The notes below the pieces were generated by a model. That model worked only from the letters and a program-made list of their open reading frames with translations, had not been told where the DNA came from and searched no databases. This document shows positions 1 to 9,750 of a stretch of DNA of 64,000 nucleotides, in pieces (within the stretch, counting starts at the first letter, position 1; each line of letters starts with the position of its first letter). Both the position numbers and the translations under genes were made by a program. Source of the DNA: Aquipseudomonas alcaligenes MRY13-0052 (GTDB lineage: Bacteria > Pseudomonadota > Gammaproteobacteria > Pseudomonadales > Pseudomonadaceae); contig BATO01000004.1 of NCBI GenBank assembly GCA_000474255.1, forward strand, positions 1-64,000, given 5' to 3'.

Positions 1-803
1 TGGGCAGCTTCTCCGGCCTGGCCGCCGGCATGCACATGGAGGCACCGGACCGCGACGCCTTCTTCGTGCCCCCGGCCACCGACCCGGGTGCCGGCTTCTA
101 CGGCTTCCCCCGGGGCGCCCGTGCCGGTACCTGCCTGCACGCCATCCTCGAGGACTGGGTGCGCGGCGAGGGCGAGCTGGAGGCCCTGGTGCCGCTGCAC
201 CTGCTGGGCCACGGCCTGCCCGAGGACTGGGCGGCGATTGCCATCGAGCAGCTGCGCAAGGTGCTGGATGCCGACCTCGACGGCCAGGGCCTGAGCCTGG
301 CCGCCCTCGAACCGAGCCGGCGCCTGCCGGAGCTGGGCTTCACCTTCCCCGTGGCGCAGCTGGATATCCAGGGCCTGCGCGCGGTGCTGGCCGACCCCGC
401 CCACGGCCTGCCGGAGCCCATGCGCCTGGCCGCCGAGCGCCTGGAATTCGATCAGTTGAACGGCTTCATGAAGGGCTTCATCGACCTGACCTTCGAGCAC
501 CAGGGGCGCTGGTACATCGCCGACTACAAGTCCAACTGGCTCGGTCCGGACGCCAGCTACTACGGCGGCGAGCGCCTGGAGCAGGCCATCGCCGCCGAGC
601 ACTATCACCTGCAGTACCTGATCTACCTGGTGGCGCTGCGGCGTTTCCTGCGCCTGCGCCTGGATGGCTTCGCCAGCGAGGGGCTGGGCGGCGCCTACTA
701 CCTGTTCCTGCGTGGCATGCCGGAGGCCGGCGTGTACTTCCACCGGCCCGACGACGCGCTGCTCAACGCCCTGGACCGCCTGTTCGAGGAGGGCCGCCCA
801 TGA
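1..803 (+). CDS. recB: RecB, C-terminal nuclease end (5' truncated by window edge)
   Basis: This is the 3' end of exodeoxyribonuclease V subunit beta, the helicase-nuclease subunit of RecBCD that resects double-strand breaks. The frame is open from base 3 through the window edge, so the start lies outside. About 266 residues are visible. They contain the RecB nuclease core: GARAGTCLHAILE early, then GFIDLTF and IADYKSNWLG near 474-540, which carry the Asp, Asp and Lys metal-binding residues, followed by a Q..IYLVAL helix near 613-640. The stop overlaps the recD start as ATGA, so the two are translationally coupled. The order recB-recD is the usual one, with recC presumably upstream outside the window. 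The fragment looks intact. Confidence 0.95.
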   Translation, partial: GSFSGLAAGMHMEAPDRDAFFVPPATDPGAGFYGFPRGARAGTCLHAILEDWVRGEGELEALVPLHLLGHGLPEDWAAIAIEQLRKVLDADLDGQGLSLAALEPSRRLPELGFTFPVAQLDIQGLRAVLADPAHGLPEPMRLAAERLEFDQLNGFMKGFIDLTFEHQGRWYIADYKSNWLGPDASYYGGERLEQAIAAEHYHLQYLIYLVALRRFLRLRLDGFASEGLGGAYYLFLRGMPEAGVYFHRPDDALLNALDRLFEEGRP

Positions 804-2650
804 CGCTCGCCGAATGGCCGCTGGGCCCGCTGGAGCGCTTCTTCGCCGAGAGCCTGCTGCGCCTCGACCCGGATGCCGGCGAGGCGGTCACCGCCGCCGC
901 CGCGCTGTGTTGCCAGGCCCTGGCCAATGGCGACGTGTGCCTGCCCCTGGCGCGCCTGGCCGGGCAGCGGGTGTTCGACGAGGGCGCTGCCGGGCTCGAC
1001 CTGCCGGCCCTGCCCACCTGGCTGGCCGCCCTGCGTGCTTCCCCTCTGGTGGCGGAGCCCGGCGGTTATGCGCCGCTGACCCTGGACGGCGAGCGCCTCT
1101 ATCTCAGCCGCTACCACGCCTACGAAACGCGCCTGGCCGCCAGCCTGCTGGCCATGGCCGGCGCCCGCCCGCCGGTGGACGAGGCGCGCCTGGCGGAATC
1201 CCTGGCGCGGCTGTTCGCCCGCAACACCCAGCAGCCGGACTGGCAGCGCCTGGCCGCCGCCCAGGCGGTGCGCCGCAACCTGGCGGTGATCTCCGGCGGC
1301 CCCGGCACCGGCAAGACCACCACCGTGGTACGCCTGCTCGCCGCGCTGCTGGAACAACCCGGTGGCGAGCGCCTGGCCATCGGCCTCGCCGCACCCACCG
1401 GCAAGGCCGCCGCGCGCATGGCCGAGGCCATCCGCAATGCCAAGGCCGAGCTGCCGGTGGACGATAGGATCAAGGCCCTGCTGCCCGAGGAGGCGCGTAC
1501 CCTGCACCGCCTGCTGGGCAGCCGCGGCGACAGCCCGCAGGTGCGCCACCACGCCGACAACCCGCTGCCGCTGGATGTGCTGGTGGTGGACGAAGCCTCG
1601 ATGGTGGACCTGGCGTTGATGGCCAAGCTGCTCGACGCCCTGCCCCCCGGCGCGCGCCTGGTGCTGCTGGGCGACAAGGACCAGCTCTCGGCGGTGGAGG
1701 CCGGCGCGGTGTTCGCCGAGCTCTGCGAAGGCCGTGGCCTGGACGCCACCGCCAGTGCCGACCTGGAGCGCATCACCGGCCAGCGCGTGCCGGTGGAGCA
1801 GCCGCGCTCGCGCCTCGGCGACGCCGTAGTGCTGCTGACCCACAGCCACCGCTTCGCGGGCGACAGCGGCATCGGCGAGCTGGCGCGGCGCATCAACGCG
1901 GGCGACGCGCGCGGCACCCTGGAGTTGCTGCGCGAGGCGCGGCCCGATCTGGGCTGGAACCCCGGCCCGTTGCAGGGCCCGCTGCTGGAGCGCCTGGACG
2001 CCGGCTACGCGCCCTTCATCGTCGCCGCGCGCACCGGTGATGCCGAGGCCGCCTTCGCCGCCTTCGCCGACTTCCGCGCCCTCACCGCCCAGCGCGAGGG
2101 GCCTTGGGGGGTGAACGGCATCAACGAGGCGCTGGAGGCGCGTATCAAGCGGCGCCTGGGCATCGCCAGCCGCGAGCGCTGGTACCCGGGCCGCGCGGTG
2201 ATGGTGCGGCAGAACGACTATGCCCTGGGCCTGTTCAACGGCGACATCGGCATCTGCCTGCCCACGCCCAACGGCCTGCGGGTGTTCTTCGAAGGCGAAG
2301 GTGGCCACCGGCCCTTCGCCCCGGCGCGGTTGCCCAGCCACGACAGCGCCTTCGCCATGACGGTGCACAAGAGCCAGGGCTCGGAGTTCAGCGAGGTGCT
2401 GCTGGCGCTGCCGGAGCAGCCGAGCCCGCTGCTCAGCCGCTCGCTGTTCTACACCGGCATCACCCGCGCCAAGCAGCGGGTGGAGATCTGGGGCCTGCCG
2501 CAGCGCCTGGGCGAGGCGGTGAATACCCGCGCCGAGCGCGCGGCCGGGTTGGCCGCGCGCCTGGCCAGTGCGGAGCCGGCACCCGTCATGGCGCCGCCAC
2601 CCGCCGCACCACCCGCGCCTCCGGCGGGTGGGCAGCTGGACCTGTTCTAA
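800..2650 (+). CDS. recD: RecD, exodeoxyribonuclease V subunit alpha
   Basis: This is the 5'-3' helicase subunit of RecBCD, 616 residues. Superfamily 1B helicase motifs are in order: Walker A GGPGTGKTT at about residues 166-174, an AAPTGKAAARMAEA segment, Walker B VVDEASMVD, LLGDKDQLSAVEAG (motif III), and near the C-terminus AMTVHKSQGSEF and YTGITRAKQRVEIWG (motifs V and VI). The start ATG overlaps the recB stop by 4 bases, which fixes it. The tail after about residue 580 is Ala/Pro-rich. It is likely co-transcribed with recB. The next gene, at 2661-3458, is convergent, leaving only 10 bases between the two stop codons. Confidence 0.96.
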   Translation: MTLAEWPLGPLERFFAESLLRLDPDAGEAVTAAAALCCQALANGDVCLPLARLAGQRVFDEGAAGLDLPALPTWLAALRASPLVAEPGGYAPLTLDGERLYLSRYHAYETRLAASLLAMAGARPPVDEARLAESLARLFARNTQQPDWQRLAAAQAVRRNLAVISGGPGTGKTTTVVRLLAALLEQPGGERLAIGLAAPTGKAAARMAEAIRNAKAELPVDDRIKALLPEEARTLHRLLGSRGDSPQVRHHADNPLPLDVLVVDEASMVDLALMAKLLDALPPGARLVLLGDKDQLSAVEAGAVFAELCEGRGLDATASADLERITGQRVPVEQPRSRLGDAVVLLTHSHRFAGDSGIGELARRINAGDARGTLELLREARPDLGWNPGPLQGPLLERLDAGYAPFIVAARTGDAEAAFAAFADFRALTAQREGPWGVNGINEALEARIKRRLGIASRERWYPGRAVMVRQNDYALGLFNGDIGICLPTPNGLRVFFEGEGGHRPFAPARLPSHDSAFAMTVHKSQGSEFSEVLLALPEQPSPLLSRSLFYTGITRAKQRVEIWGLPQRLGEAVNTRAERAAGLAARLASAEPAPVMAPPPAAPPAPPAGGQLDLF

Positions 2651-2660
2651 CGGGCCTCCC

Positions 2661-3458
2661 TCACAGGGTGACGAAGCGCTGCAGGCCACCGGCGAAGCTG
2701 GCCTGGATGTAGCTGTACACCGCCCCCGCGCGCTTGTAGCCGCCATGGTTGGAGACCACCTTCTTGCAGTTGGCGACGAACACCGTGCTGGTGGCCACTT
2801 CGATGTAGGTCTTGTCTTCGGGGCCGTAGAGGCCCAGGGCCAGGTCATGCTCGGAGGAGGCGTAGGCGAAGCGCAGCACCTCGTCCCGCGAGGAGTGGAA
2901 GATGTACACCCGCTCGCAGGAGGGGATGGCGTCGGCGAACTCCTCGTCGCTTTCGAAGCATTCGTTATCCACAGCCGGCGCCGTGCAGAAGTAGTTGCGC
3001 ACGATGCGCCCGGGCGAGCCCTTGAGGGCCTTGAGGGTGACCCGCGCGCCGAGGCTGTGGGACATCACGTCCACGGCGGCGGCATCCCCGTAGAGGTTGT
3101 CCAGCAGGAAGCGGAACATCCGCGCCACGGCATTGGCGCGTTTCTTCGCCTGCCACCAGTCGAGCTTCTGGTCGCCGCCGGGCCAGGAGTAGCCGAGCAC
3201 CATGTCGTAGGCGTCGGCGAGGTGGACCATGGCCTGTTGCTCGATCACCTGGTAGGAGTCGAACACCTCGAACTGCTCGTTGTTGTAGCCGTGCACCAGC
3301 AGGAGCAGGCGCTTGCCCTTTACCAGGTGCAGCAGGTCCTTGAAGTCCAGCACCGCCGTGACCGTGTCGTTGGCCAGGTCCACCTCGCGTATCAGGTGGC
3401 CGGTCTCGGAGAGCTGGTCCGGGTTGGAGAAGTCCTTGCGTGAACTGATGATGATCAT
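2661..3458 (-). CDS. alpha/beta hydrolase, DUF900-like
   Basis: A predicted serine hydrolase of 265 residues with unknown substrate. The fold is suggested by the oxyanion-hole type motif LLLVHGYNN at about residues 53-60 and a nucleophile elbow SHSLGAR at 133-139, with Ser135 as probable nucleophile. A late SNHGGY could supply the histidine. This HGYNN plus SHSLG pairing resembles the DUF900 family (inference from motif). No signal peptide or membrane segment is seen, so it is probably cytoplasmic. The start at 3458 is chosen because a GGAG lies about 9 bases upstream. The reading frame stays open further upstream, but the extra residues are Arg/Pro/Ser-rich and look non-coding. It is monocistronic and convergent with recD. 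Confidence 0.72.
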   Translation of the reverse strand: MIIISSRKDFSNPDQLSETGHLIREVDLANDTVTAVLDFKDLLHLVKGKRLLLLVHGYNNEQFEVFDSYQVIEQQAMVHLADAYDMVLGYSWPGGDQKLDWWQAKKRANAVARMFRFLLDNLYGDAAAVDVMSHSLGARVTLKALKGSPGRIVRNYFCTAPAVDNECFESDEEFADAIPSCERVYIFHSSRDEVLRFAYASSEHDLALGLYGPEDKTYIEVATSTVFVANCKKVVSNHGGYKRAGAVYSYIQASFAGGLQRFVTL

Positions 3459-3771
3459 GAGCGACTCCGCGTTCCTTGCGGCGAGGGGCCGGCCACGGCC
3501 CGGCGATGTGCGGCCGTGACCGGAACCCGTGAGACACCGCAGCGTTGATGAGGGGGATTCAGCACGGGAGGCCGACGGCATCGCACGCCAGCGCCGGGGT
3601 TCAGGGACCAGGCGCAAGCGAAACGGCGGGTGCAGGTGAACTCTAGATCAGGGAAGGGCGGTCGGGGGGCGGTTGAGGTGGGGGATCGATGGAGAGCGGT
3701 GGGCTGAAGCGGAGCGCCGCCCGGCCCACCCTACGCCGCACCTACGCCCATCCTGTGCCTAGGCGGGAACG

Positions 3772-3797
3772 AAAACGGGGCCCGTGGGCCCCGTTTT
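3772..3797 (-). terminator. strong intrinsic terminator, possibly bidirectional
   Basis: A 12-bp perfect inverted repeat (AAAACGGGGCCC and its complement, 2-base spacer) with T-runs on both strands. It lies 18 bases past the stop of the CNNM/CorC gene, so it mainly ends that minus-strand transcript. The gene to its left starts at 3458 and reads away from it. Confidence 0.85.
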
Positions 3798-3814
3798 TCG
3801 TAGCGAGTGGTGGA

Positions 3815-5155
3815 TCAGTCGATGCTGACCACCTTGGCGAGGACGATCTTCGGGCCCTTCATCTTCTTGACGATGATGCGCAGCCCTTCGGTCTCCAGCA
3901 CTTCCTCTTCCTCGGGGACGCGGTTGAGGGTTTCGTAGATCAGGCCGGCGAGGGTGTCCGCCTCGACGTGGTCGAGGTCGATGCCCAGCAGGCGCTCGAC
4001 CTTGAACAGCGGGGTGTCGCCGCGCACCAGCAGCTTGCCGGGCTGGTAGGCGAGGATGCCGCGTTCGGTCTTGCGGTGTTCGTCCTGGATGTCGCCGACC
4101 AGTACTTCGAGCACGTCTTCCATGGTCAGGAAGCCGACCACCTTGCCGTCGGCCTCCTCGACCAGGGCGAAGTGCGCGCCACCCTGGCGGAACTGCTCCA
4201 GCAGGCGCGACAGCGGCATGTGCTTGGTGACGCGCTCCACCGGGCGGGTCAGCTCGGCCAGGTCGAAGGACTCGGGCAGGCTGTCCAGGGCGGAGAGGGC
4301 CAGGAGCAGGTCCTTGATGTGCAGCACGCCGATGAACTCGCCGGTCTGGGCGTTGTGCACCGGGTAGCGGCTGTACTTGTGGCGGCGGATCACGCTGAGG
4401 ATGTCGGCCAGCGGGGCGTCGTGCTCCAGGTAGATCAGGTCTTCACGGGAGTTGGCCCAGTCGACCACTTCCAGTTCGCCCATCTCCACGGCGGAAGCGA
4501 GCACGCGCATGTCCTGGTCGCTGGGGTCGCGGGCACGGCTGGAGTGGAGGATCAGCTTGAGCTCGTCGCGGCTGTAGTGGTGCTCGTGGTGCGGGCCGGG
4601 CTCGCCCTGACCGGCGATGCGCAGGATGGCGTTGGCGCTGGCGTTGAGCAGCCAGATGGCCGGGTACATCAGCCAGTAGAAGAGGTACAGCGGCACCGCC
4701 GTCCACAGCGACAGCAGCTCGGGTTTGCGGATGGCCCAGGACTTGGGCGCCAGCTCGCCGACCACGATGTGCAGGTAGGAAATGATGAAGAAGGCGGTGA
4801 AGAAGGAGATGCCGTGGGCCAGCTTCTCCGACTCGATGCCGAAGGCGCTGAGCAGCGGGCCGAGCAGGTGGGCGAAGGCCGGTTCGCCGACCCAGCCGAG
4901 GCCGAGGGACGCGAGGGTGATGCCCAGCTGGCAGGCCGAGAGGTAGGCGTCCAGCTGGTTGTGCACGGTGCGCAGGATGCTGCCGCGCCAGCCGTGCTTG
5001 TCGGCGATGGCTTCGACGCGGGTGGCGCGCAGCTTGACCATGGCGAACTCGGCGGCCACGAAGAAACCGTTGAGCACGACGAGGAACAGGGCGAACAGAA
5101 CGAGGCCGAAGTCGGCGAAATAGGAAGAGAGTGAACTAGCGGGGGACGGGTCCAT
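3815..5155 (-). CDS. HlyC/CorC (CNNM) family membrane protein with CBS pair
   Basis: A 446-residue inner-membrane protein of the DUF21-CBS-CorC_HlyC class, related to CNNM/CorC transporters linked to Mg2+/Co2+ efflux. Residues about 1-200 form the DUF21 domain with hydrophobic segments near 14-37, 98-125 and 145-170, including the hallmark stretch LNGFFVAAEFAMVKLR. A CBS pair follows (about 215-340; SRYPVHNAQTGEFIGVLHIKDLL and KVVGFLTMEDVLEVLVGDIQDEH). The C-terminal CorC_HlyC domain (about 350-430) contains LAGLIYETLNRVPEEEE. Length and order are typical for the family. The start lies just downstream of phoR, in the same orientation, but with a 92-base gap. Ion specificity cannot be read from sequence. 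Confidence 0.88.
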   Translation of the reverse strand: MDPSPASSLSSYFADFGLVLFALFLVVLNGFFVAAEFAMVKLRATRVEAIADKHGWRGSILRTVHNQLDAYLSACQLGITLASLGLGWVGEPAFAHLLGPLLSAFGIESEKLAHGISFFTAFFIISYLHIVVGELAPKSWAIRKPELLSLWTAVPLYLFYWLMYPAIWLLNASANAILRIAGQGEPGPHHEHHYSRDELKLILHSSRARDPSDQDMRVLASAVEMGELEVVDWANSREDLIYLEHDAPLADILSVIRRHKYSRYPVHNAQTGEFIGVLHIKDLLLALSALDSLPESFDLAELTRPVERVTKHMPLSRLLEQFRQGGAHFALVEEADGKVVGFLTMEDVLEVLVGDIQDEHRKTERGILAYQPGKLLVRGDTPLFKVERLLGIDLDHVEADTLAGLIYETLNRVPEEEEVLETEGLRIIVKKMKGPKIVLAKVVSID

Positions 5156-5247
5156 TGGGGGCTTTGGTCAGCGAATGATCGGCTAAGGGTGAGGGCTGGG
5201 ACCGCAGTTTGCAAGACGCCGGGCCCTGTCCGGGCCCGGTGCCGCGT

Positions 5248-6552
5248 TCAAGCGCGCGGCGCGACCTGGCTGGGCGGGAAATGGCAGGTGAAGGTGCTGC
5301 CGTGGTTGAGCACCGAGCTGATGTCGAGGCGGCCGCGGTGGCGGATCAGCACGTGCTTGACGATGGCCAGGCCCAGGCCGGTGCCGCCGGTGTTGCTGGC
5401 GCGGCTGGAGTCGACCCGGTAGAAGCGCTCGGTCAGGCGCGGCAGGTGTTTGCTCTCGATGCCGATGCCGGAGTCCTGCACCGCCAGGTGCGCGCCCAGT
5501 TCGTCGCCCCACCAGCGGATGCGCACGTCGCCGCCATCGGGGGTGTACTTGACGGCGTTGAACACCAGGTTGGAGAAGGCGCTGCGCAACTCGGCCTCGC
5601 TGCCGCGCAGCTGATAGCTGGCGTCGGCTTCGAGGGTGATCCTGTGCTGGCGGCTGCCGGACAGGGCGACGGCATCGTTGCGGATGCTCTGCAGCAGGGT
5701 GTCGACGGCGATGGGCTGGTTGTCCGAGGGGTAGTCGGTGGCTTCCAGCTTGGCCAGCAGCAGCAGGTCGTTGAGCAGGTTCTGCATGCGCCCGGCCTGG
5801 GAGTTCATCTGCTGCAGGGCGCGGGTCCAGCGGGGGTTCACGTCCTCGACGTTGTCCAGCAGGGTTTCCAGGTAGCCGGCGATCACCGTCAGCGGGGTGC
5901 GCAGCTCGTGGGAGACGTTGGCGACGAAGTCCTTGCGCATCTGTTCCAGCTGGTGGATGCGGGTGACGTCGCGCACCAGCATCAGGTGTTCGCGGTTGCC
6001 GTACTGGGTGATGTGGAACTGCAGGCGCAGGCGGTCGTTGACCGGTGACGGCAGGTCGAGGGACTCGCGGTAGTTTTCCTGCTCGAAGTATTCCTTGAAG
6101 CGCGGGTGGCGGATCAGGTTGGTCACTGGCTGGCCGCTGTCCTGGGGCGTCTTCAGGCCCAGCAGGTTTTCCGCGGCGCGGTTCCACCAGTCGAGGTTGC
6201 CCTCGCTGTCGAGCATGACCACGGCGTCCTTGAGGGCGGCGGTGGATTCCTGCACGCGGTCGATCACCGCTTGCAGGCGGCCGCGCACGCGCTGATCACG
6301 GCGCTGCAGGTGATAGATGCTGTCGAACACTTCGCCCCAGAGGCCGTAGCCATCCGGCGGCGGCTCGTCGGGTTTGTGTTCCTTGAGCCACTTGTGCAGG
6401 CGCAGGAGCTGGCTGAGGGTCCAGCCGAGGTAGCCACCGAGGCCGACGGCCAGAGCCCAGCCGTATTCGCCGGAGAGGGCTCCGGCGATCAGGCAGACGG
6501 CTAGCAGGAGGAGCAAACGGCGGATTACGGCGCGACGCCAGTCCTGGTTCAA
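5248..6552 (-). CDS. phoR: phosphate regulon sensor histidine kinase PhoR
   Basis: Membrane-bound sensor kinase that autophosphorylates and transfers phosphate to PhoB under phosphate limitation. It has 434 residues. Two hydrophobic segments lie in residues 10-45 with a very short periplasmic loop, as in other PhoR proteins. A charged linker (50-100) is followed by a PAS domain (about 100-200), the HisKA box FVANVSHELRTPLTVI with His215, and the catalytic ATPase domain with N (NLVFNAVKYT), G1 (VQDSGIGI) and G2 (NTGGTGLGLAIVKH) boxes. It sits 21 bases downstream of phoB on the same strand. With phoB immediately adjacent the identity is secure. It is expected to be expressed from the Pho-box promoter upstream of phoB. 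Confidence 0.95.
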   Translation of the reverse strand: MNQDWRRAVIRRLLLLLAVCLIAGALSGEYGWALAVGLGGYLGWTLSQLLRLHKWLKEHKPDEPPPDGYGLWGEVFDSIYHLQRRDQRVRGRLQAVIDRVQESTAALKDAVVMLDSEGNLDWWNRAAENLLGLKTPQDSGQPVTNLIRHPRFKEYFEQENYRESLDLPSPVNDRLRLQFHITQYGNREHLMLVRDVTRIHQLEQMRKDFVANVSHELRTPLTVIAGYLETLLDNVEDVNPRWTRALQQMNSQAGRMQNLLNDLLLLAKLEATDYPSDNQPIAVDTLLQSIRNDAVALSGSRQHRITLEADASYQLRGSEAELRSAFSNLVFNAVKYTPDGGDVRIRWWGDELGAHLAVQDSGIGIESKHLPRLTERFYRVDSSRASNTGGTGLGLAIVKHVLIRHRGRLDISSVLNHGSTFTCHFPPSQVAPRA

Positions 6553-6573
6553 CGGGTGCGTCCTTGTGCGGGG

Positions 6574-7263
<690 letters not shown>

Positions 7264-7318
7264 GTATCCGCCTCGGGTCGCTTGTTCAGCTGGTTTGCGC
7301 GCATTAGATAACGGAATT

Positions 7319-7336
7319 ATTGCAGCTATATGACAT
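7319..7336 (-). promoter_or_regulatory. Pho box upstream of phoB
   Basis: Read on the minus strand this is ATGTCAT-ATAG-CTGCAAT, two direct repeats of the PhoB half-site CTGTCAT (6/7 and 5/7 matches) with the canonical 4-base spacer. It ends 55 bases before the phoB ATG. A -10-like TATCTA lies at 7305-7310 (minus strand), and no -35 element is evident, as expected when PhoB replaces it. It fits autoregulation of phoB-phoR. Confidence 0.75.
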
Positions 7337-7532
7337 CGGCATGTAGCGGGATGGCCTCGCCCGGGTAGCGACGGGCGGCGCGATGGCCTCGACTATGCTC
7401 AACGGGCCACCGGCGCACAGCCGGAGCCGGCCTGACGCGATGCCCTGCCAGGGCACCGGCTGCCTGCCCGCCGCACCCCGTCCCGGGCCGGTGGTTGCCG
7501 GGCCGAAGCGGACCCTTGCGAGGAGAAATGCG

Positions 7533-7904
7533 ATGAGCAGAACTTATCCACAGGCGCTGGCCCTGCTGGCCGGGGCATTGCTGTCCTGGCCGCTGCTGGC
7601 GGCGGAGCCGGCGATGGAGAAGGATGGCGTGCTGGTGGATCACCACGGCATGACGCTGTACACCTTCGACAAGGACGCCATGGGCATGTCCCACTGCAGC
7701 GGCGAATGCGCGAAGAACTGGCCGCCGCTGATGGCCGAGGCCGGTGCCAAGGCCGAGGGCAAGTGGAGCCTGGTCAAGCGCGATGACGGCACCAGCCAGT
7801 GGGCCTATGACGGCAAGCCGCTCTACACCTTCATCATGGACAAGCAGGCCGGCGACAAGACCGGCGACGGCAAGATGCAGGTCTGGCACCTGGCCAAGCC
7901 CTGA
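7533..7904 (+). CDS. small secreted COG4315-type repeat protein
   Basis: A 123-residue predicted exported protein of unknown function. Residues 1-24 form a signal peptide ending near LLAAEP. There is no lipobox Cys, so signal peptidase I processing is expected. The mature part has two copies of the repeat typical of the secreted COG4315 / lipoprotein_15 family, DHHGMTLYTFDKDAMGMSHC..C..NWPP and YDGKPLYTFIMDK.AGDKTGDG, the second ending in VWHLAKP. The two Cys in HCSGECAKNWPP may form a disulfide. The start is set by AGGAGAA 6 bases upstream. The frame is also open upstream, but without a ribosome site. It is divergent from phoB across 269 bases that include the Pho box. Whether it is phosphate-responsive is unknown. 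Confidence 0.82.
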   Translation: MSRTYPQALALLAGALLSWPLLAAEPAMEKDGVLVDHHGMTLYTFDKDAMGMSHCSGECAKNWPPLMAEAGAKAEGKWSLVKRDDGTSQWAYDGKPLYTFIMDKQAGDKTGDGKMQVWHLAKP

Positions 7905-7940
7905 GCCCGCCCCTGTCCCCGCGACCCGCGTTGCGCTGGC

Positions 7941-8831
7941 TCAGCGCAGCGCGTAGTCGGCCACCAGGCCGATGAAGATCGCCATCCCCGCCCAGTGGTT
8001 GTGCAGGAAAGCCTTGAAGCAGGCCTGCGGGTCCCGCGTGCGCGTGCTCCAGGATTCCCAGGCGAAGCAGGCGGCGGCGCCGAGCAGGCCGAGGTGGAAC
8101 CACAGGCCCAGCTCGAAGCGGCTGCCGGCCAGGAGCAGGCACAGCAGCGCCAGGCCCTGGAGGGTGGCGATGATGATGCGGTCGGCGTCGCCGAAGAGGA
8201 TGGCGGTGGACTTCACCCCGATCTTCAGGTCGTCCTCGCGGTCGGTCATCGCGTAGTAGGTGTCGTAGGCCACGGTCCACAGCAGGTTGGCGATGTACAG
8301 CAGCCAGGCCGCTGCCGGCAGCTCGCCGGTCTCGGCGGTGAAGGCCATGGGCATGCCCCAGGAGAAGGCCGCGCCGAGCACCACCTGGGGGTAGAAGGTG
8401 TAGCGCTTCATGAAGGGGTAGCAGGCGGCCAGGGCCAGGCCGCCGAAGGATAGCCAGATGGTGGTGGCGTTGGTCAGCAGCACCAGGCCGAAACTGAGGG
8501 CCACCAGCACGGCGAAGAACACCAGTGCCTCGCGCGGCTTGATCGCGCCGCTGGCCAGGGGCCGGGCCTTGGTGCGGTTGACGTGGCCGTCGAAGTTGCG
8601 GTCGGCGTAGTCGTTGATGACGCAGCCGGCGGCACGCATCAGCACCACGCCGACGACGAATACCAGCACGTTCTTCAGGCTCGGGCGGCCCTCACCGGCG
8701 ACCCACAGCGCCCAGAGGGTGGGCCAGAGCAGCAGGTAGATGCCGATGGGCTTGTCCATGCGCGTCAGTTGGATGAAGTCCCAGGCGCGGGGGTGCAGGC
8801 GGTTGAGCGATTGCAGGAGCTTGAGGTACAT
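7941..8831 (-). CDS. ubiA: 4-hydroxybenzoate polyprenyltransferase UbiA
   Basis: Integral membrane prenyltransferase that joins the polyprenyl tail to 4-hydroxybenzoate in ubiquinone synthesis; 296 residues. Both aspartate-rich Mg2+-pyrophosphate motifs are present: NDYADRNFD at 73-81 and [13 protein letters not shown] at about 189-201. Seven to nine hydrophobic helices fill the rest. The N-terminal [21 protein letters not shown] is typical for UbiA. It lies 27 bases downstream of ubiC in the same orientation, so chorismate lyase and its consumer are co-expressed. Confidence 0.96.
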   Translation of the reverse strand: MYLKLLQSLNRLHPRAWDFIQLTRMDKPIGIYLLLWPTLWALWVAGEGRPSLKNVLVFVVGVVLMRAAGCVINDYADRNFDGHVNRTKARPLASGAIKPREALVFFAVLVALSFGLVLLTNATTIWLSFGGLALAACYPFMKRYTFYPQVVLGAAFSWGMPMAFTAETGELPAAAWLLYIANLLWTVAYDTYYAMTDREDDLKIGVKSTAILFGDADRIIIATLQGLALLCLLLAGSRFELGLWFHLGLLGAAACFAWESWSTRTRDPQACFKAFLHNHWAGMAIFIGLVADYALR

Positions 8832-8858
8832 CGGCGGTCTCCGCTGGGCGTGGGCGGA

Positions 8859-9413
8859 TTATAGGGTTTCGATGCCGGCGTGCTGCCACAGGGTTGGCAG
8901 GAATATCTCGGCCACCAGCACCGCCAGCTCGCCACGGCGGAAGCAGGAGCGACGCCCCCACAAGCGTTCGGCGCGCACCTCGGCGGGCAACCAGGCAGCG
9001 GGATAGCGGGTGACCTCGATGGTGCCGCGGGCGAAGGCGCGGTCGCTGAACAGCAGCTCGCCCAGGGAGCGGCTGCCCAGCTCGCCCAGGGCCAGGCCGG
9101 AGCCTTCCAGGGCGCTGCGGGCCGCGACGCTGCGGGCGAATACCCAGGCTTCGCCGTGCCCGCGCAGGTAGACCTCGCGGACCCAGCCCTGGCTGCCGTC
9201 GGGCACGCCGAGGGCGATGCATTCGTCATTGCGCAGCACCTGCCAGCCTTCCACCAGCGGGGTGACGCTGAAGGCGTCGGCCGAGAGGGCGGTGAGGCGG
9301 CGGGTCAGCGAGCCCTGGTCGAACAGCCAGTCACGCAGGCCGGCGGGGGGCGCGGGATGCAGTTGCGTGGCGCTGAGCCAGCGGGGCGGATGGGCGAGGG
9401 CGGCGTCTGGCAC
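8859..9413 (-). CDS. ubiC: chorismate lyase UbiC
   Basis: Cytoplasmic enzyme splitting chorismate into 4-hydroxybenzoate and pyruvate, the first committed step of ubiquinone synthesis; 184 residues, slightly longer than the E. coli enzyme at the N-terminus. Conserved elements include LTRRL, the active-site strand WVREVYLRG with its Arg, LGELLF, LWGRRSCFRRG, and the terminal VAEIFLP with the catalytic Glu. It is followed directly by ubiA. The weakly conserved first 15-20 residues leave the exact start uncertain. Confidence 0.93.
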   Translation of the reverse strand: MPDAALAHPPRWLSATQLHPAPPAGLRDWLFDQGSLTRRLTALSADAFSVTPLVEGWQVLRNDECIALGVPDGSQGWVREVYLRGHGEAWVFARSVAARSALEGSGLALGELGSRSLGELLFSDRAFARGTIEVTRYPAAWLPAEVRAERLWGRRSCFRRGELAVLVAEIFLPTLWQHAGIETL

Positions 9414-9582
9414 GATGGTCCTGGCGGTTCGGGGCGGCGCGGGAGTCTAACACGGCGCCAGGGGCGTTTCGTGGGGCGGCGGGTTGCCGCAGGCGGGCTT
9501 CATCCCGTCGCCCGGCGTCTTGGCGCTGTGCCGCGTTTGGTATAGGTTGCGCGCCAAACCGTGAGTTCCGCCGAGGACGATA

Positions 9583-9750
9583 ATGAAAAAGTGGCAATGC
9601 GTGGTCTGTGGTCTGATCTATGACGAATCCCAGGGCTGGCCGGATGACGGCATCGCGCCGGGCACCCGTTGGGAAGACGTGCCGGCCGACTGGCTGTGCC
9701 CCGACTGTGGCGTCGGCAAGCTGGACTTCGAGATGATCGAAATCGGCTGA
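9583..9750 (+). CDS. rubA1: rubredoxin (first copy)
   Basis: A 55-residue iron-only electron carrier. The two CxxCG knuckles are visible, [10 protein letters not shown] near the N-terminus and CPDCGVGK near the C-terminus, providing the four Cys ligands, with the aromatic core W4, Y13 and W37. The ATG at 9583 follows GAGGA. With the second copy at 10003 and the reductase at 10242 it forms a rubredoxin electron-transfer set, which in Pseudomonas delivers NADH electrons to alkane hydroxylase-type mono-oxygenases or to peroxide-reducing partners. No alkB lies in the window, so the acceptor is elsewhere. Confidence 0.96.
   Translation: MKKWQCVVCGLIYDESQGWPDDGIAPGTRWEDVPADWLCPDCGVGKLDFEMIEIG

Noticed and set aside
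698-2848. Very long antisense open frame of 716 codons opposite recD
   Set aside because: It is rich in Gly, Arg, Ala and Gln, without a recognisable domain, and lies wholly over well-conserved recD. Such frames arise from high GC in the third codon position of the real gene.
9540-9580. GG-N10-GC spacing before rubA1 that suggested a sigma-54 promoter
   Set aside because: The -12 part is TGCGC rather than TTGC, and the TGGCAC block is absent; chance match in GC-rich sequence is likely.
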